Shown: positions 42,971 to 53,382, counted from the first letter of the stretch. The stretch: 64,000 bases of DNA from JADFQT01 sp965216025 (GCA_965216025.1 CBDCEX010000017.1:620001-684000); one strand, 5' to 3'. Program-made: numbers and translations. The notes: generated by a model not told the origin, from the sequence alone.

Positions 42971-44040
42971 CTAGGCGGCCAAGGGAGCCAGCTTGGCGTA
43001 ACGGGAGACCCGGGTCTTGGCCAACGGACGTTCCTCGAACCAGGCTCCCAGTCGGTCCAGATTGATGGCCGCGGCAGTGGCCAGATGTTGCAAATGGGTC
43101 TTGGCCAATCCCCAGTAGCGGCTCTGGCGCAGGCCGAAGCTTCTTACCCCCTGGGAGATGGTTCCCTCCACCCCAGCCCGCGCATTGTAGAGTTTCCTAC
43201 CAGCCTCGGTTGTTAGTAGTTGGCGGGCAGCGTGCAGGGCCTCATACTGGGGGCGAGGTTGGATTCGCAGCCGCCGCGGTTGCACCTTGGCCCCGGTACA
43301 TAAGAACCGGCCGGGCAATTCAGGCAGTCATCGGAGTCTAAGGTGACCAGGATGCGTGGGCCGTACCGATCCGAGCCATCCTGCCAGACTTTTGACTGAT
43401 TCCCTTGGGGACAGCGCACTTGCCTTTGCTCCCAATCGATGGCAAAGCAGTAGCGATGATAGGCCCCCTCCGTCCTGGCTTGCCAGCTGATGTCCGGCCG
43501 ACCCGGACCGACCAGGCTAATACCGAACTGCTCACGGCTGCTGATGAGCACTTCGGCGTCGACGTAGGCCGAATCCACCAGGTGTTGGTCCGGCGGCAGA
43601 GCTTTGTCCGCCAGGGCCTGATGAATGGCCTCGGTTTTCCGCGACTCATGGACCGTGGCTTGGGTGGTTTCCACGTTGGTAATCAAATGGACCTCATTGG
43701 GCTCACAGGTCGAGCTCAGGTGTACCTGATAGCCGGTCCAGATAATTTCGTGCCGGCTGCGAAACCGGGCCTCCGGGTCATACGGAGACTCGATGCCCTC
43801 AGCGGCCGGCGGCAACTCTCCATTGGCCTTGAAACGTATCTGGAGGCGCCGGTTTCCTGCAGATTCATTCTCCAGGCGTTGCTCCAGGCGGTGATAGTGG
43901 CGCTCCAAGACCCGCCGCAGAGCTTCCACGCGGGGCAGGTGGTCTGCTCCTAATGGCACGTCCGGTCCTTGGAGCAGATCCAGGAGCCTGAAGCCGTCTT
44001 CTCGCACCGTTTGGGCATAAGCGGTGCGCTTCTCCTGGCT
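42971..44040 (-). pseudogene. IS1182-type transposase relic
   Basis: The minus strand reads LPRVEALRRVLERHYHRLEQ, RFKANGELPPAAEG, DPEARFRSRHEIIWTGYQVH, HLVDSAYVDAEVL and DDCLNCPGRFLCTG. A frameshift then falls near 43315, followed by RAGVEGTISQGVRSFGLRQS and RYWGLAKTHLQHLATAAAIN. The N-terminal portion is missing: at about 44040 the sequence passes into a regulator gene on the other strand. It is only distantly related to the IS1182 copy at 51.6-53.5 kb. Confidence 0.75.
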
Positions 44041-44075
44041 CTCGGGAAGAGGCCCGAGCCCACTTCGAGCGGGGA

Positions 44076-45704
44076 TTGCTGGCTAAGGGAGTGCCACTCG
44101 GCAGCCAGGACCCGGCGAAGGGCACCGAGGCGGCGGCCCTGCTGTTCGGCCTGGCCCGCGCCCAGATGGCCATGGTTCAAAGGCACGAGATTTTGCAGGC
44201 CGCCGACTCCCTGGGCCGCGCCTTTAGCCATTACGCCGATACGGGGGATGGGGAACGGGCTGTGGAGATCACGGAGTACCCGTACTATTCGTCCTATGGC
44301 CAAAGTCTCGGAGTTACCAAGCCTATCGCCCGTGCTCTGGAACTGGTTCCCGCTGAATCCCACCAGGAAGGCCGCCTCCTCTGCCGGTATGGGTCATTGT
44401 TGGGCATGGAGGAAGGCGACTACATTGGCGCTCAAGAGGCTTTTGCTAGGGCTCTATCCACCGCGGAGCGGGAAAGCGACACCATACTGGAGATGGGAAC
44501 CCTGGCCTCTGCCGCCCGGGTTGATCGGTCTCGCCATGATTACAACGAAGCCTTGCAAAAAAGCTTGCGAGCCATCGAATTAGCTCGGCAGCTCAACGAT
44601 CTCCGTGTAGAGGTCGCCGCCCGCTTCGAGGCTACCAGCGTCTTGCGGATTACAGGTGAACTTGAGCAAGCGCGTCAGCACGCGCTGCCCATGCTGAAGG
44701 GGGCGGAGCGACTGCGCGACCGCTTTTGGCTGTCTTCAGCGCTCAATAAGAACGGGTTCTTGTGCTCTTCGATAGGTGACTGGCGATCGGCCAGGGAATT
44801 CAGCGATCGGGGCCTGGCGGCGTCCCCCGGAGACTACCGAAACCTCGCACACCGAGCAGAATTTGAGTACGAGGTAGGCGACTTCGACCAGGGGAGAGTG
44901 CACCTGGAACGGCTCCTGGAGATCATGCGCCTGACCCCGCCTGGGCCGCGCATGCCAAATACATTGTCTGCCCAGGTAATTCCGCTAATTGCCCGAATAA
45001 CCGGCTTGGGTGACCGGTTGGAGGTTGCCGAGGGGGCCGCCCAAACCGTTCTTTCCTCTCCGTCGGTTACCCTGATTGTCGCTCAGTTTGCCGTGTGCGG
45101 CCTTGGGCTGCTGGCGGTGCTGCGGCAGGACATCGTCGCGGCCCGGCAGCAGTATGCCAGTCTCCAACACGTGCGGGGAACCACACTTCAGGTGGGCGTA
45201 GTCGCCATTGATCGTATGCTGGGCCTCTTGGCCCACACCATGGGCGACCTGGACCAGGCGATGACCCACTTCGAGGACGCCCTAGCCTTCTGCCGCAAAG
45301 CGGGCTACCGGCCCGAGCTGGCCTGGACCTGCTGCGACTACGCCGATACCCTGCTCCAACGAAACGAGCCCGGCGATCGGGACAAGGCCGTGTCCCTGCT
45401 CGACGAGTCCCTGTCTATCTCCAGCGAGCTGGGTATGCGTCCTTTGATGGATCGGGTGGCTGCCATTCAGGAACAGATTCGCTTGCAACCAGAATCGGCT
45501 CCGGCCTATCCCGACGGCCTGACCCAGCGGGAGGTAGAAGTCCTGTGCCTCATTGCCGCCGGCAAGACCGACCGGGACATTGCCGAAGAGTTAGTTATTG
45601 CCGAAAGCACGGTGCGAAGACACGTCAGCAACATCTACGCCAAGATTGGCGCCAGCAATCGGGTAGAGGCTGCTACCTACGCTACCAGGCCTGGACTCGT
45701 TTAG
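44076..45704 (+). CDS. TPR/LuxR-type transcriptional regulator, N-terminally truncated
   Basis: 542 residues from TTG 44076; in-frame homology extends back to about 44045 (REEARAHFERGL), where the IS1182 relic begins. Rows of TPR-like helices (TEAAALLFGLARAQ, GDYIGAQEAFARALSTAERE, GDLDQAMTHFEDALAFCRKA) lead to a complete LuxR HTH: GLTQREVEVLCLIAAGKTDR, DIAEELVIAESTVRRHVSNI, YAKIGASNRVEAATYA. Intact relatives carry kinase and AAA domains before the TPRs; these are lost, so it may be constitutive or inert. Best-preserved regulator here. Confidence 0.8.
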   Translation: MLAKGVPLGSQDPAKGTEAAALLFGLARAQMAMVQRHEILQAADSLGRAFSHYADTGDGERAVEITEYPYYSSYGQSLGVTKPIARALELVPAESHQEGRLLCRYGSLLGMEEGDYIGAQEAFARALSTAERESDTILEMGTLASAARVDRSRHDYNEALQKSLRAIELARQLNDLRVEVAARFEATSVLRITGELEQARQHALPMLKGAERLRDRFWLSSALNKNGFLCSSIGDWRSAREFSDRGLAASPGDYRNLAHRAEFEYEVGDFDQGRVHLERLLEIMRLTPPGPRMPNTLSAQVIPLIARITGLGDRLEVAEGAAQTVLSSPSVTLIVAQFAVCGLGLLAVLRQDIVAARQQYASLQHVRGTTLQVGVVAIDRMLGLLAHTMGDLDQAMTHFEDALAFCRKAGYRPELAWTCCDYADTLLQRNEPGDRDKAVSLLDESLSISSELGMRPLMDRVAAIQEQIRLQPESAPAYPDGLTQREVEVLCLIAAGKTDRDIAEELVIAESTVRRHVSNIYAKIGASNRVEAATYATRPGLV

Positions 45705-45946
45705 CCTTACCAGTCCCTACCGCCGCAGTCCATTCCCTAAAAGGAAAAAACCTAACCCATCTCTTAAAATAGGTCCTTTGGGTCGCTTGGCTGCCTTGCC
45801 TAACGCCGGCACAATGTAGAGGGCCGTTAGAACGCAAGGGCCACGCGGGACGCCCCCGTGGCCCAAGCTGCTTCCCGAAGTCAAATGCTCACAGAATCTG
45901 GTCCACCGGCCGGCTTCCTGGTAAACCAAGTCCGGAGTGTCGAAGG
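45705..45946. other. Intergenic between convergent genes
   Basis: Contains a GGGCC/GGCCC-rich imperfect inverted repeat around 45820-45862 that may act as a bidirectional terminator. No gene is recognised. Confidence 0.35.
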
Positions 45947-46444
45947 CTATGACCACGACCGAATCAGCCCTTCATCTTCCTCGTATTCCATTTCATCAAG
46001 AACTAGACTTCCGACCGCTACCCGGTTATCTACTGAGGAAATCAGCCCCTCATCTTCCTCGTATTCCAATTCATCCAGTCCATCGGCCACCCCAAAGGAC
46101 GGTATTGAACTTGTTAGAGGTCTGCTGGGTCCGTCGGCGTCGATGATACCCACCGACAGGGCCGTCCCCGTCATCAGCAGAGCGCCCAGGGCCAGCCCGC
46201 CAAGAAGTTTCGCCGGGGCATTGTTGGTCAGACCATTAGAAACCAGGTTCTTTACCGCTGTGATGTGCAACCTCAATTCAACTCCCTCACTAACTTTCGC
46301 AATTTCCTGATAGACCGCGCGGAGCTTGTTCTGACCGTTAACTGTCACTGACTTCATATCCTTTTCCTCCGTCGTTGTTGAAATTTTCTGACTCGCCGTG
46401 CTTTCTTTGCCGTGAGCACCGTTTTCTGCTGCGTTCATGTTCAT
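45947..46444 (-). CDS. Small single-span membrane protein, MNMNA family (paralogue 2)
   Basis: 165 residues starting MNMNAAENGAHGKESTASQK. One membrane segment (AKLLGGLALGALLMTGTALSV) is followed by a tail with a duplicated acidic motif, LDELEYEEDEGLISS and LDEMEYEEDEGLIRS. Paralogous to 38959-39213 in the start and membrane block. Convergent with the LuxR regulator ending at 45704. The acidic repeats suggest a protein- or metal-binding tail, but no function can be given. Confidence 0.6.
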   Translation of the reverse strand: MNMNAAENGAHGKESTASQKISTTTEEKDMKSVTVNGQNKLRAVYQEIAKVSEGVELRLHITAVKNLVSNGLTNNAPAKLLGGLALGALLMTGTALSVGIIDADGPSRPLTSSIPSFGVADGLDELEYEEDEGLISSVDNRVAVGSLVLDEMEYEEDEGLIRSWS

Positions 46445-46706
46445 TCCACCGTCTAACTTGCTTGACGGCATGTTAGCCCAGCGCTAAGACATGAACATCC
46501 TCAGAACAGTGCAAATCGAAAAAGTGGAAAGTGAAGGGTTTGGGGCCGGGGGATGGTTAATACCGTGTAGATGGATCTGTGCGTCCTGGGAGAGGAGATG
46601 CACAAACCCTGGCTGGGGCCGAAGCTTACTTGGGGGGAATGGATAGGCCTTGGCGGCTAAAAGGAGCAACTCCCGGTCTGCTATAGGGGTGACCGACCAG
46701 AGAGAT

Positions 46707-48549
46707 TAAGCGTCCTTTATAGCGAGCAGGTCTTCCCGAAGAGCATACCTGGTGGCCTCGGCCAGGTTGCTGGTGCCAATCTTGGCCAATCTTGGCGTAG
46801 ATATTGCTGACGTGTCTTCGCACCGTGCTTTCGGCAATAACTAACTCTTCGGCAATGTCCCGGTCGGTCTTGCCGTTAGCGATGAGGCACGGGACTTCTA
46901 CCTCGCGCTGGGTCAGGCCGTCGGGGTAGGCCGGGGCAGATTTTGGTTGCAAGCGAATCTGTTCCTGAATGGCAGCCACCCGCTTCATCAGGGGCCGCAT
47001 GCCCAACTCTACCGCGATGGACTGTGCCTCTTCGAGCAGGGGCTTGGCCTTTTCTAGGTCACCTGGACTGCGGCGCTGGGTCAGGCCGTCGGGGTAGGCC
47101 GGGGCAGATTTTGGTTGCAAGCAAATCTGTTCCTGAAGAGCAGCTAACCGCTCCATCAGGGGCCGCATGTCCACCTCTACCGCGATGGAGTGTGCCTCTT
47201 CGAGCAGGGGCTTGGCCTTTTCTAGGTCACCTGGACTGCGGCGCTGGGTCAGGCCGTCGGGGTAGGCCGGGGCAGATTTTGGTTGCAAGCAAATCTGTTC
47301 CTGAAGAGCAGCTAACCGCTCCATCAGGGGCCGCATGTCCACCTCTACCGCGATGGACTGTGCCTCTTCGAGCAGGGGCTTGGCCTTTTCTAGGTCACCT
47401 GGACTGGGGAAGGGAAGGAGTATTGGGCCACGGCCACTGCCGCATCCACATCTCCGGCCTGGACATAGTAATCAAAGGCCCGACGTAGATTCTGTCTCGG
47501 CTCCTGGTATTGGGTTCTGTACCGGGTAGCAGCCTGGGCGCGCGCCAGGCCGAACAGCAGCGCCGCGGTATTGGCGTCTGCGGACCGGTCTTCCTTCGAT
47601 GCCAAAGCCCGCTGGAAATGGGGCAGGGCCTCTTCCCAGGCGTAAGCAGCCAGCGCCTGCTCCCCAGCCAACAAGGAGTAACGCACCAACTTCTCGGCAC
47701 CAAGGATCGTCTCGGCCTCGGCCTCGGCATAGTGATAGGCCAGCTCGGCAGCGTGAGCTTCGACGTTTGTCCCATATATCTTTTCTAGCGCCTCGGCGAT
47801 CCGCGCGTGCAGCCGCACCTTACGGCTGGTAGACAACTCCTCGGATAGAGTCTCCTGAATCAAGGCGTGGCTGAACTGGTAACGCTCTCTACCTTCGGGC
47901 AACTCTTCTATGACGTGCACTGCCAGCGCTTCATCTAGCAACTCTAGCAACGACGACTCGGTAAGGTCATCCGTTAGAGGGTTCAGCAACTGGAAATCGA
48001 ACTCCCGCCCGACCACCGATGCAGTGGCCAGGACCTGGTTGCAACCTTCCGAAAGCTGATTTAGCCGCCGCCCTATGGCGTCTCTCACCCCTTCCGGGAT
48101 ACTGGTAAGGAAGTCCTGGCCCTCTCCTAAGCCCTCGCCAGGCAGCGTCCTTATGATCTCGGTCACGAACAGGGGATTGCCCGCGGTTCGCCGGTGTATA
48201 GTCGCCGACAAGCCTGGGGAAGGGCTGACAGCCGTGGCCCTTTGGATTAGCTCTTCCACCTCCGGTTCCGCCAACCCCGATAGCTGCACTCTGAGAAAGC
48301 GTTGCTCCCGAATCAGACTTCCCAGAGTTTGGGACAAAGGATGGCCCCGCTACACCTCCGCATCCCGGTAAGTTCCCAATAGCAATAGGGGACTGGATTG
48401 AATCTCTAGCGCCAGGAACTCCAACAAGAGCAGTGAAGACCGGTCGGCCCAGTGGAGGTCGTCCAAGACCAGCATCAGGGGCTGGGACTGGGCGGTATTC
48501 TTCAAGAAATTGGTGATGGATGAGAAGAGGCGGAATCGGGCTTGCTCAG
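46707..48549 (-). pseudogene. AAA/TPR/LuxR regulator, heavily degraded
   Basis: From the IS630 copy 3 junction at 48549: EPEQARFRLFSSITNFLKNT, Walker B PLMLVLDDLHWADRSS, an in-frame TAG at 48350-48352, then AAA lid and TPR sequence (LAEPEVEELIQRA, RYQFSHALIQETLSEELS, HAAELAYHYAEAEAETILGA). A deletion joint near 47400 shifts frame into three 168-bp repeats, then a LuxR HTH (EVEVPCLIANGKTDRDIAEE). The HTH is broken by a 10-bp duplication (CCAATCTTGG twice at 46775-46796). Without that duplication it would end ...LLAIKDA. Confidence 0.75.
46900..47400 (-). repeat. Three 168-bp tandem repeats in the regulator relic
   Basis: The motif TCTAGGTCACCTGGACT occurs at 47053, 47221 and 47389, exactly 168 bp (56 codons) apart. 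Each unit encodes SPGDLEKAKPLLEEAxSIAV through QPKSAPAYPDGLTQR, a TPR helix plus the hinge before the HTH. Units 2 and 3 are almost identical. Confidence 0.9.
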
Positions 48550-48552
48550 GCT

Positions 48553-49437
48553 CTAAACCAAAGCCAAGGTGGGAACTACATTGGGCAGTGATGGCAAAGG
48601 CACGGCAGGTGTAAAGATCAAAGCATCGGCTCGGGCCTGTAACCGGGTTCGGCAGCGATGTTTCACTTCATCCTTACGATGAATTAGCCCGCCGAAGAAT
48701 TGATTCATCTTCTCTTGGACTTTGGCTTTTGTTCCGTGGCATTCGTTGGCCGTGACCTCTTCTCTGGCCCAGTCCCAGACGGCTTCGTCGGCGTTGAAGT
48801 CTGGACTGTAGGCCGGTAAGGCCACCAACCTCAGATGCAAGTCAGGAGTGGTCAAATAGCTGCGAATCGCTGCTTCTCGGTGGGCTGGCCCATTGTCCCA
48901 GATTACTACCAGAGGTCCAGGATGGTTTGCTCTTAGCTGCTGTAAAAAGGCGGTGGAGGTCTCGGCATTGCTGTTTCCAGCTATTTCCATGGCTTCCACC
49001 TCCCCAGTCTCCAGACAAACTCCCGAGTAGTAGCAGCCCTTCTCTCCCCACCGGGGACTGGTGGAGTCCACCAGCGCTGCCTTTCCCTTGAGTACCCATT
49101 TGCCTCGCAGGTCGGCATCGGCCCGAAAGTGGGCTTCATCCACGAAGAAGATCTTGGCTCCACTCTCTTGGGCCTCCTCTCGGATTTGGCTGTACTGGAG
49201 GACGAAGGCTTTCCGTTCTTCATCCTTGGCTTTCAGGAGGCGTTTCTTGGGTCGCTTCAGCACGAAGCCCAACCGATGGAGGTAGTTCAAGCAACTGCTC
49301 CGACTCAGCCCCAGGTCAAAGCTCTGCTTGAGAAATTGCCTTACTACTTTCCAGTTCCAGTTGGACAATTCAATCCCCGCCTCCCCAGGCGGATTTTGCA
49401 CCGCAGACTTCAGTTGGTTCTGTTGACCTCGGTTCAA
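48553..49437 (-). CDS. IS630 transposase orfB (copy 3)
   Basis: 294 residues with intact FFVDEAHF, VIWDNGPAH and NADEAVW. TTG start at 49437 overlaps the orfA stop. Nearly identical to copy 1; ends LALV at TAG formed by TA plus flanking G. Confidence 0.85.
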   Translation of the reverse strand: MNRGQQNQLKSAVQNPPGEAGIELSNWNWKVVRQFLKQSFDLGLSRSSCLNYLHRLGFVLKRPKKRLLKAKDEERKAFVLQYSQIREEAQESGAKIFFVDEAHFRADADLRGKWVLKGKAALVDSTSPRWGEKGCYYSGVCLETGEVEAMEIAGNSNAETSTAFLQQLRANHPGPLVVIWDNGPAHREAAIRSYLTTPDLHLRLVALPAYSPDFNADEAVWDWAREEVTANECHGTKAKVQEKMNQFFGGLIHRKDEVKHRCRTRLQARADALIFTPAVPLPSLPNVVPTLALV

Positions 49438-49786
49438 GACGGGGGGGAACCCCCAGTCTGCTCAAAGACCAAACCTTGGGCCCCGCCTTGGCGAAAGTTG
49501 TCCAGCCAGTTTCCAATGGTATGAGGCTCTCTCTCCAAAGCCTCAGCCACTTGAGTGGCCGACCACCCTTGGGCCAACAACCATAGCCCATGCCATCGCT
49601 CTCGCTCCAGAGGTGTTGGCGCCCGATACATCCTTTCCCGTAAGTCGCCTACATCCAGTTGCCACCGTTCCAGGAGTTGCACTATGTCTGTCATCCCTTC
49701 CACCACCGCCAATCGATTTCTTTTACAGAATATCGCAACTCCTCTTCGGGTTCGCTTTATGTAGGTTTCACCTTAGCTTTGGTTTA
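48554..49786 (-). mobile_element. IS630-family insertion sequence, copy 3
   Basis: 1233 bp in minus orientation, TA at both ends. Inserted into the AAA domain of the regulator relic (after EPEQ at about 48549). No matching regulator sequence is seen on the far side, so the target gene's 5' part was lost or had already been deleted. Confidence 0.93.
49434..49712 (-). CDS. IS630 transposase orfA (copy 3)
   Basis: 92 residues with HTH ATQVAEALEREPHTIGNWL; ends GGSPPS after a C7 run (G7 at 49441-49447 on the plus strand). QLLERWQLDVGDL differs from copies 1 and 2. Confidence 0.85.
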   Translation of the reverse strand: MAVVEGMTDIVQLLERWQLDVGDLRERMYRAPTPLERERWHGLWLLAQGWSATQVAEALEREPHTIGNWLDNFRQGGAQGLVFEQTGGSPPS

Positions 49787-49892
49787 GAGCTGGCGGCGTC
49801 GATGAGCCACGAGCCCGTACCTACGATTCCGACCCGATGTATGGGCCAATTAGAATGCGCACCCGTCTTCCACTACCACCAGGTTATTTATT

Positions 49893-50009
49893 CCCTGGAC
49901 CAGGAAATAAATATTTTCTGGTACTTTCTTGGTCCGGTTACCTGGATTTCCAGGTAACTGACATTTGCTGGAGGGCAACTGGAAATCCCTGGAAAACTCT
50001 GGTCCAGGG
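49893..50009. repeat. Nested inverted-repeat element (117 bp)
   Basis: CCCTGGACCAG (49893-49903) is perfectly inverted at CTGGTCCAGGG (49999-50009). Inside lies a perfect 10-bp-arm palindrome: GTTACCTGGA (49937-49946), TT, TCCAGGTAAC (49949-49958). Function unknown; could be a structured RNA or small mobile repeat. The rest of 49787-50626 shows no gene. Confidence 0.65.
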
Positions 50010-50626
50010 GGTTTAGAGATCGGCTACGTAAAGGTAGCGGGACCAGACCCGCCTTATAAAGACTCGATTAGGCTGTGGTCTACCCCTGATGGTGTAAGGA
50101 GATTCAGCCCGGTATCAATTTAGTTCCTCCCTTCACAGACATCGTAGAACCTGCAAGGTCTGCATTTACAGGCTTTGTTCGATGCTTTAAATGGTAGGTC
50201 TCCCGCCATCAGGCCGTGGATGCGGTTCCCGCAACTGCTCCCCAAGGATACCCCAGGATTTCCCGAAGACTTTTCAACAGTGGTTTAGCCCCTAAACTCC
50301 AGTTCTATACGCCCATCTCGGAATACGTGGGCCGCCTTGATAATCCCCTGCAGGATGGCCTTGGCCCACCGGACATCCATTCCTTGAAAATCTTCGAGGA
50401 AGGTTTGCATCTCGACGGGAACGGCGGCTACCTGGTCCTCCATATCCCTCCGAGCGGTAACCATGGCTTCCAGATCATTCTTTCGGGACCGTAACCCTCC
50501 CTGCTCCTCGCGCCGGACATGGCCCCACCGCAATGCCCGCACCGCAGTATGCCTGACAGTAGGTATGGGCTGGAATCAGCGGCCCCGGTGGACAAGCCTC
50601 CCAATCCGGCTTACTATTTTCCTATA

Positions 50627-51418
50627 ATGGCTAGTGACCGAATTCAGCGACGTATTGAACGCCTCCTAGACGAAATAGACGAGGCCACGGACCAACGGGA
50701 ATGGTCTAAAGTGGGGGAGCTTGCCTCAGATGTCCTTGCCTTCGCACCCAACCATGCTGAGGCTCAGCAATTCTTGGCAGCGGCAGAGAGAAGATTAAGT
50801 CCGCCGCTCTCTGGACAGGACATAGAATCAGCCGGTTCGATAAGGCCACCTGCATCGACCCTACCGGACCAGCCGACCTCCTTCACCAACGGCCGCTATG
50901 AAGTGAAGCGCTTCTTGGGTGAGGGCGGCAAGAAAAAGGTCTATCTGGCCCAGGACACCCTGCTGGACCGGGAGGTGGCCTTCGCGCTGATCAAGACCGA
51001 GGGCCTGGACGAGGTCTCCCGCACCCGCATCACCCGGGAGGCCCAAGCCATGGGCCGGCTCGGCTCCCACCCCCACATCGTCACCGTGTTCGATCTGGGG
51101 CAAGAGGCGGACCAGCCCTACATGGTCACCGAGCTGATGGGTGGCGGCGACGTGGAAGGGGTCATCGAGGATGCCCCTGACCACCGCCTTCCCTTAGAGC
51201 AGGCAATCGACATCGCCAGAGAAACCTGCCGGGGGCTGGAGTTCGCCCACAGCCGGGGCATCGTCCACCGGGATTTGAAACCGGGTAATGTCTGGCTCAC
51301 CGAGGGTGGCACGGCCAAGATTGGCGACTTCGGCCTGGCGGTGGCCATCGACCGTTCTCGCCTGACCACCGAAGGAATGATGGTCGGCACAGTGACATTG
51401 ACAACAGACACCAGAGCG
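50627..51418 (+). pseudogene. Ser/Thr protein kinase (PknB-like), truncated by a MITE
   Basis: ATG 50627 (MASDRIQRRIERLLDEIDEA); an N-terminal helical segment, then the kinase domain: YEVKRFLGEGGKKKVYLAQD (Gly loop), VAFALIK (Lys), IVHRDLKPGNVWL (catalytic loop) and IGDFGLAVAIDRSR (DFG). It stops being kinase-like after GMMVGTV, where the substrate-binding lobe should continue. At 51419 a CTAG MITE starts and gives a foreign tail to 51508. Relatives fuse this kinase to AAA/TPR/LuxR parts like those scattered nearby. Confidence 0.8.
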
Positions 51419-51565
51419 CTAGAAGTCTGGCCGGAAAGCCATTGGCCGGGTTTTGCGCTACGCGAAGCAGACGTATTCAAGACTTATATGGCATGGTGGT
51501 GCATGTAATACGTTGCAACACCCACTATGCCATCGATAATCGACGTTAAGAAAACACCATCCTAG
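51419..51565 (-). mobile_element. CTAG-ended MITE, copy D, first part
   Basis: Minus orientation: CTAGAAGTCTGGCCGGAAAG at 51419 through to CCATCCTAG at 51565. It lacks its other inverted end, which is found 3.35 kb away at 54919-54953. Confidence 0.8.
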
Positions 51566-53382
51566 AAACCCGGCTGAAAAGCCCTGCTGTGACGAGATGA
51601 GGCGGAGGTTAACCAGCGGACTGGGCCAGGTCTGAGACTAAGGGCGGCCCAGCTGGCAGCGACCAATATGAATTGGGCGGTAACGATGGGCGACCCGGTG
51701 GCGAACTCAGGGCAGGCTCCGGCGGCGGGCCGGTCCGGTCTATTCTCTGGTTTATTGGGGGAGGAGCCTGGACCCTGGGACATCATCCCAGTCTTGGTAG
51801 CCACCAGGGTCAGGTTGGCCACCGTGGCGGCCAGAAGTAGCTGAAAGAGGGTCTTGGCCCAGCCAAAGTAGCGAGATTGGCGGACTCCCAGTTGGACCAG
51901 CCGCGCCAGGCGATGCTCGACCACCTGCCGCCGGCCACGGTATTCGGCGAAGTCCTCACTTTTCTGGAAGGCCCGGGCTTGTTGCAGGAGCGCCTCTTGA
52001 GGATGGAGTGTCACCGTGCGGCCTTTGCCCTCTCCAGCCGCCACGCACTGGGACCGCAGGGGTCATGCGCCACAGACCTTCGGGTCGAATTGAAAACTCT
52101 GGACCGGGTAGGTCTGGCCCAACCGGTTGGTCCGGGTACCCATGGTGCGTAGAGTGTGGGTGACCTGCCCGGCCGGGCAGGTGCAGGCGCCGGCCGCCAG
52201 GTCGATCTGGAAGTCCTTCTTGGGGAAGTGGTCTTTTCTGGGACGACCCGGCACCTTGGCTATTAGCGTCCGACCGGCATCGGCAAAGGCCTGCCGCGTC
52301 CCGCCATCCCCATAGGCCGCATCCCCAATGGTCTCCTCCACCGCTATGCCCGTGTTCTCTTCACTCTGCTCCACCAGTTCCAGGACTCCGGTGTTGTCAC
52401 CGGCATTGCCGGGCAGAATGTCTACCGCGGTCACCAGTTGGGAATCGGTATCCACCACCACGGCAGCCTTATGTCCGTCGAAGCGTTTGCTGCTGCTTTT
52501 GCGCCCATGGCGCATCTCCGGGTCGTGCACCGAAGGGACCCGGTCCCGGCTTACGCCATCCTTCCGGGCCGGACCATCCTCCTGCCGTTCCACATCTTGC
52601 AAGAGGAGTTGCCCCAAGAGTTCCGCTGCTTCTCCAATAGCCTGACGCTCAGGACTATCTGCGGGAAATCTACCTTGGGCCTGACGGGCCAGTTCCAATA
52701 CCCCATCGGCATCGGCTACTATCTTCTGCAGTAAGGCTTGCCGCTCCTTCTTGTTGTCCCAGTCAATCCCCGCCTCTCCCTTCATACTGGAGCCAAAGTA
52801 GAGCGCCAGGCCGTGTCTCAAGGCCCACTCCTCGGCCCGGGCTCCATCCAGTTGGGCCAGTGCCCGGACCACCTGGACGATGCCGTCGGCCAGCAGGTTG
52901 TAAGTGTCCTTGACCGCTCCTCGGCCCAGAATGTAGGTGGTGTCCACCGCTACCTTCATCCGCCGTCCTTTCAGGCAGCCGGTCTGCCGGGCGAATTGGA
53001 GGCTGCGCTGAAAGACGGCTCGCACCCGGTCGTGGAGGATCAGCTGGGCTCGAAACAGTTGCAGGGTGCTCTTGGCAAAGGGACGGTCCTCCACCTCGAT
53101 CCCCAACGCCACCTTCCACCGGATGTCGACATCCGCCCTCTGCTTGGCTTCCAGGTCGCTCACTTTGTCGTAGGCTTGCAGCAACAACGCGGTGGCCACC
53201 AGACTGGGAGGCACGCTGTCCCGGCCGTTGTCCGGGCAATAGAGATCGGCGAAATCTTCGTCTCGAAATAGCTGTCCCCGCATGGAGGCCAGGAAGCCGT
53301 AGAAGGAGCCCTTACCTACATAGTCCAGATACAGATGGTACGCTTCCAGGAGCCCTAGCTGTTTCGAGCGCTTTCCCAGCAT
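51562..53382 (-). pseudogene. IS1182-family transposase with in-frame TGA
   Basis: Single frame from ATG 53382 to 51562 (606 codons) broken only by TGA at 52060-52062. MLGKRSKQLGLLEAYHLYLD, DFADLYCPDNGRDSVPPSLV (N-terminal domain), KVAVDTTYILGRGAVKDTYN (first Asp), GDAAYGDGGTRQAF (second Asp) and the C-terminal YRGRRQVVEHRLARLVQLGV (Glu region). The TGA replaces a Cys in VCGA-x-PLRSQC, part of a Cys cluster in this family. Probably a TGC-to-TGA mutation. Confidence 0.8.
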
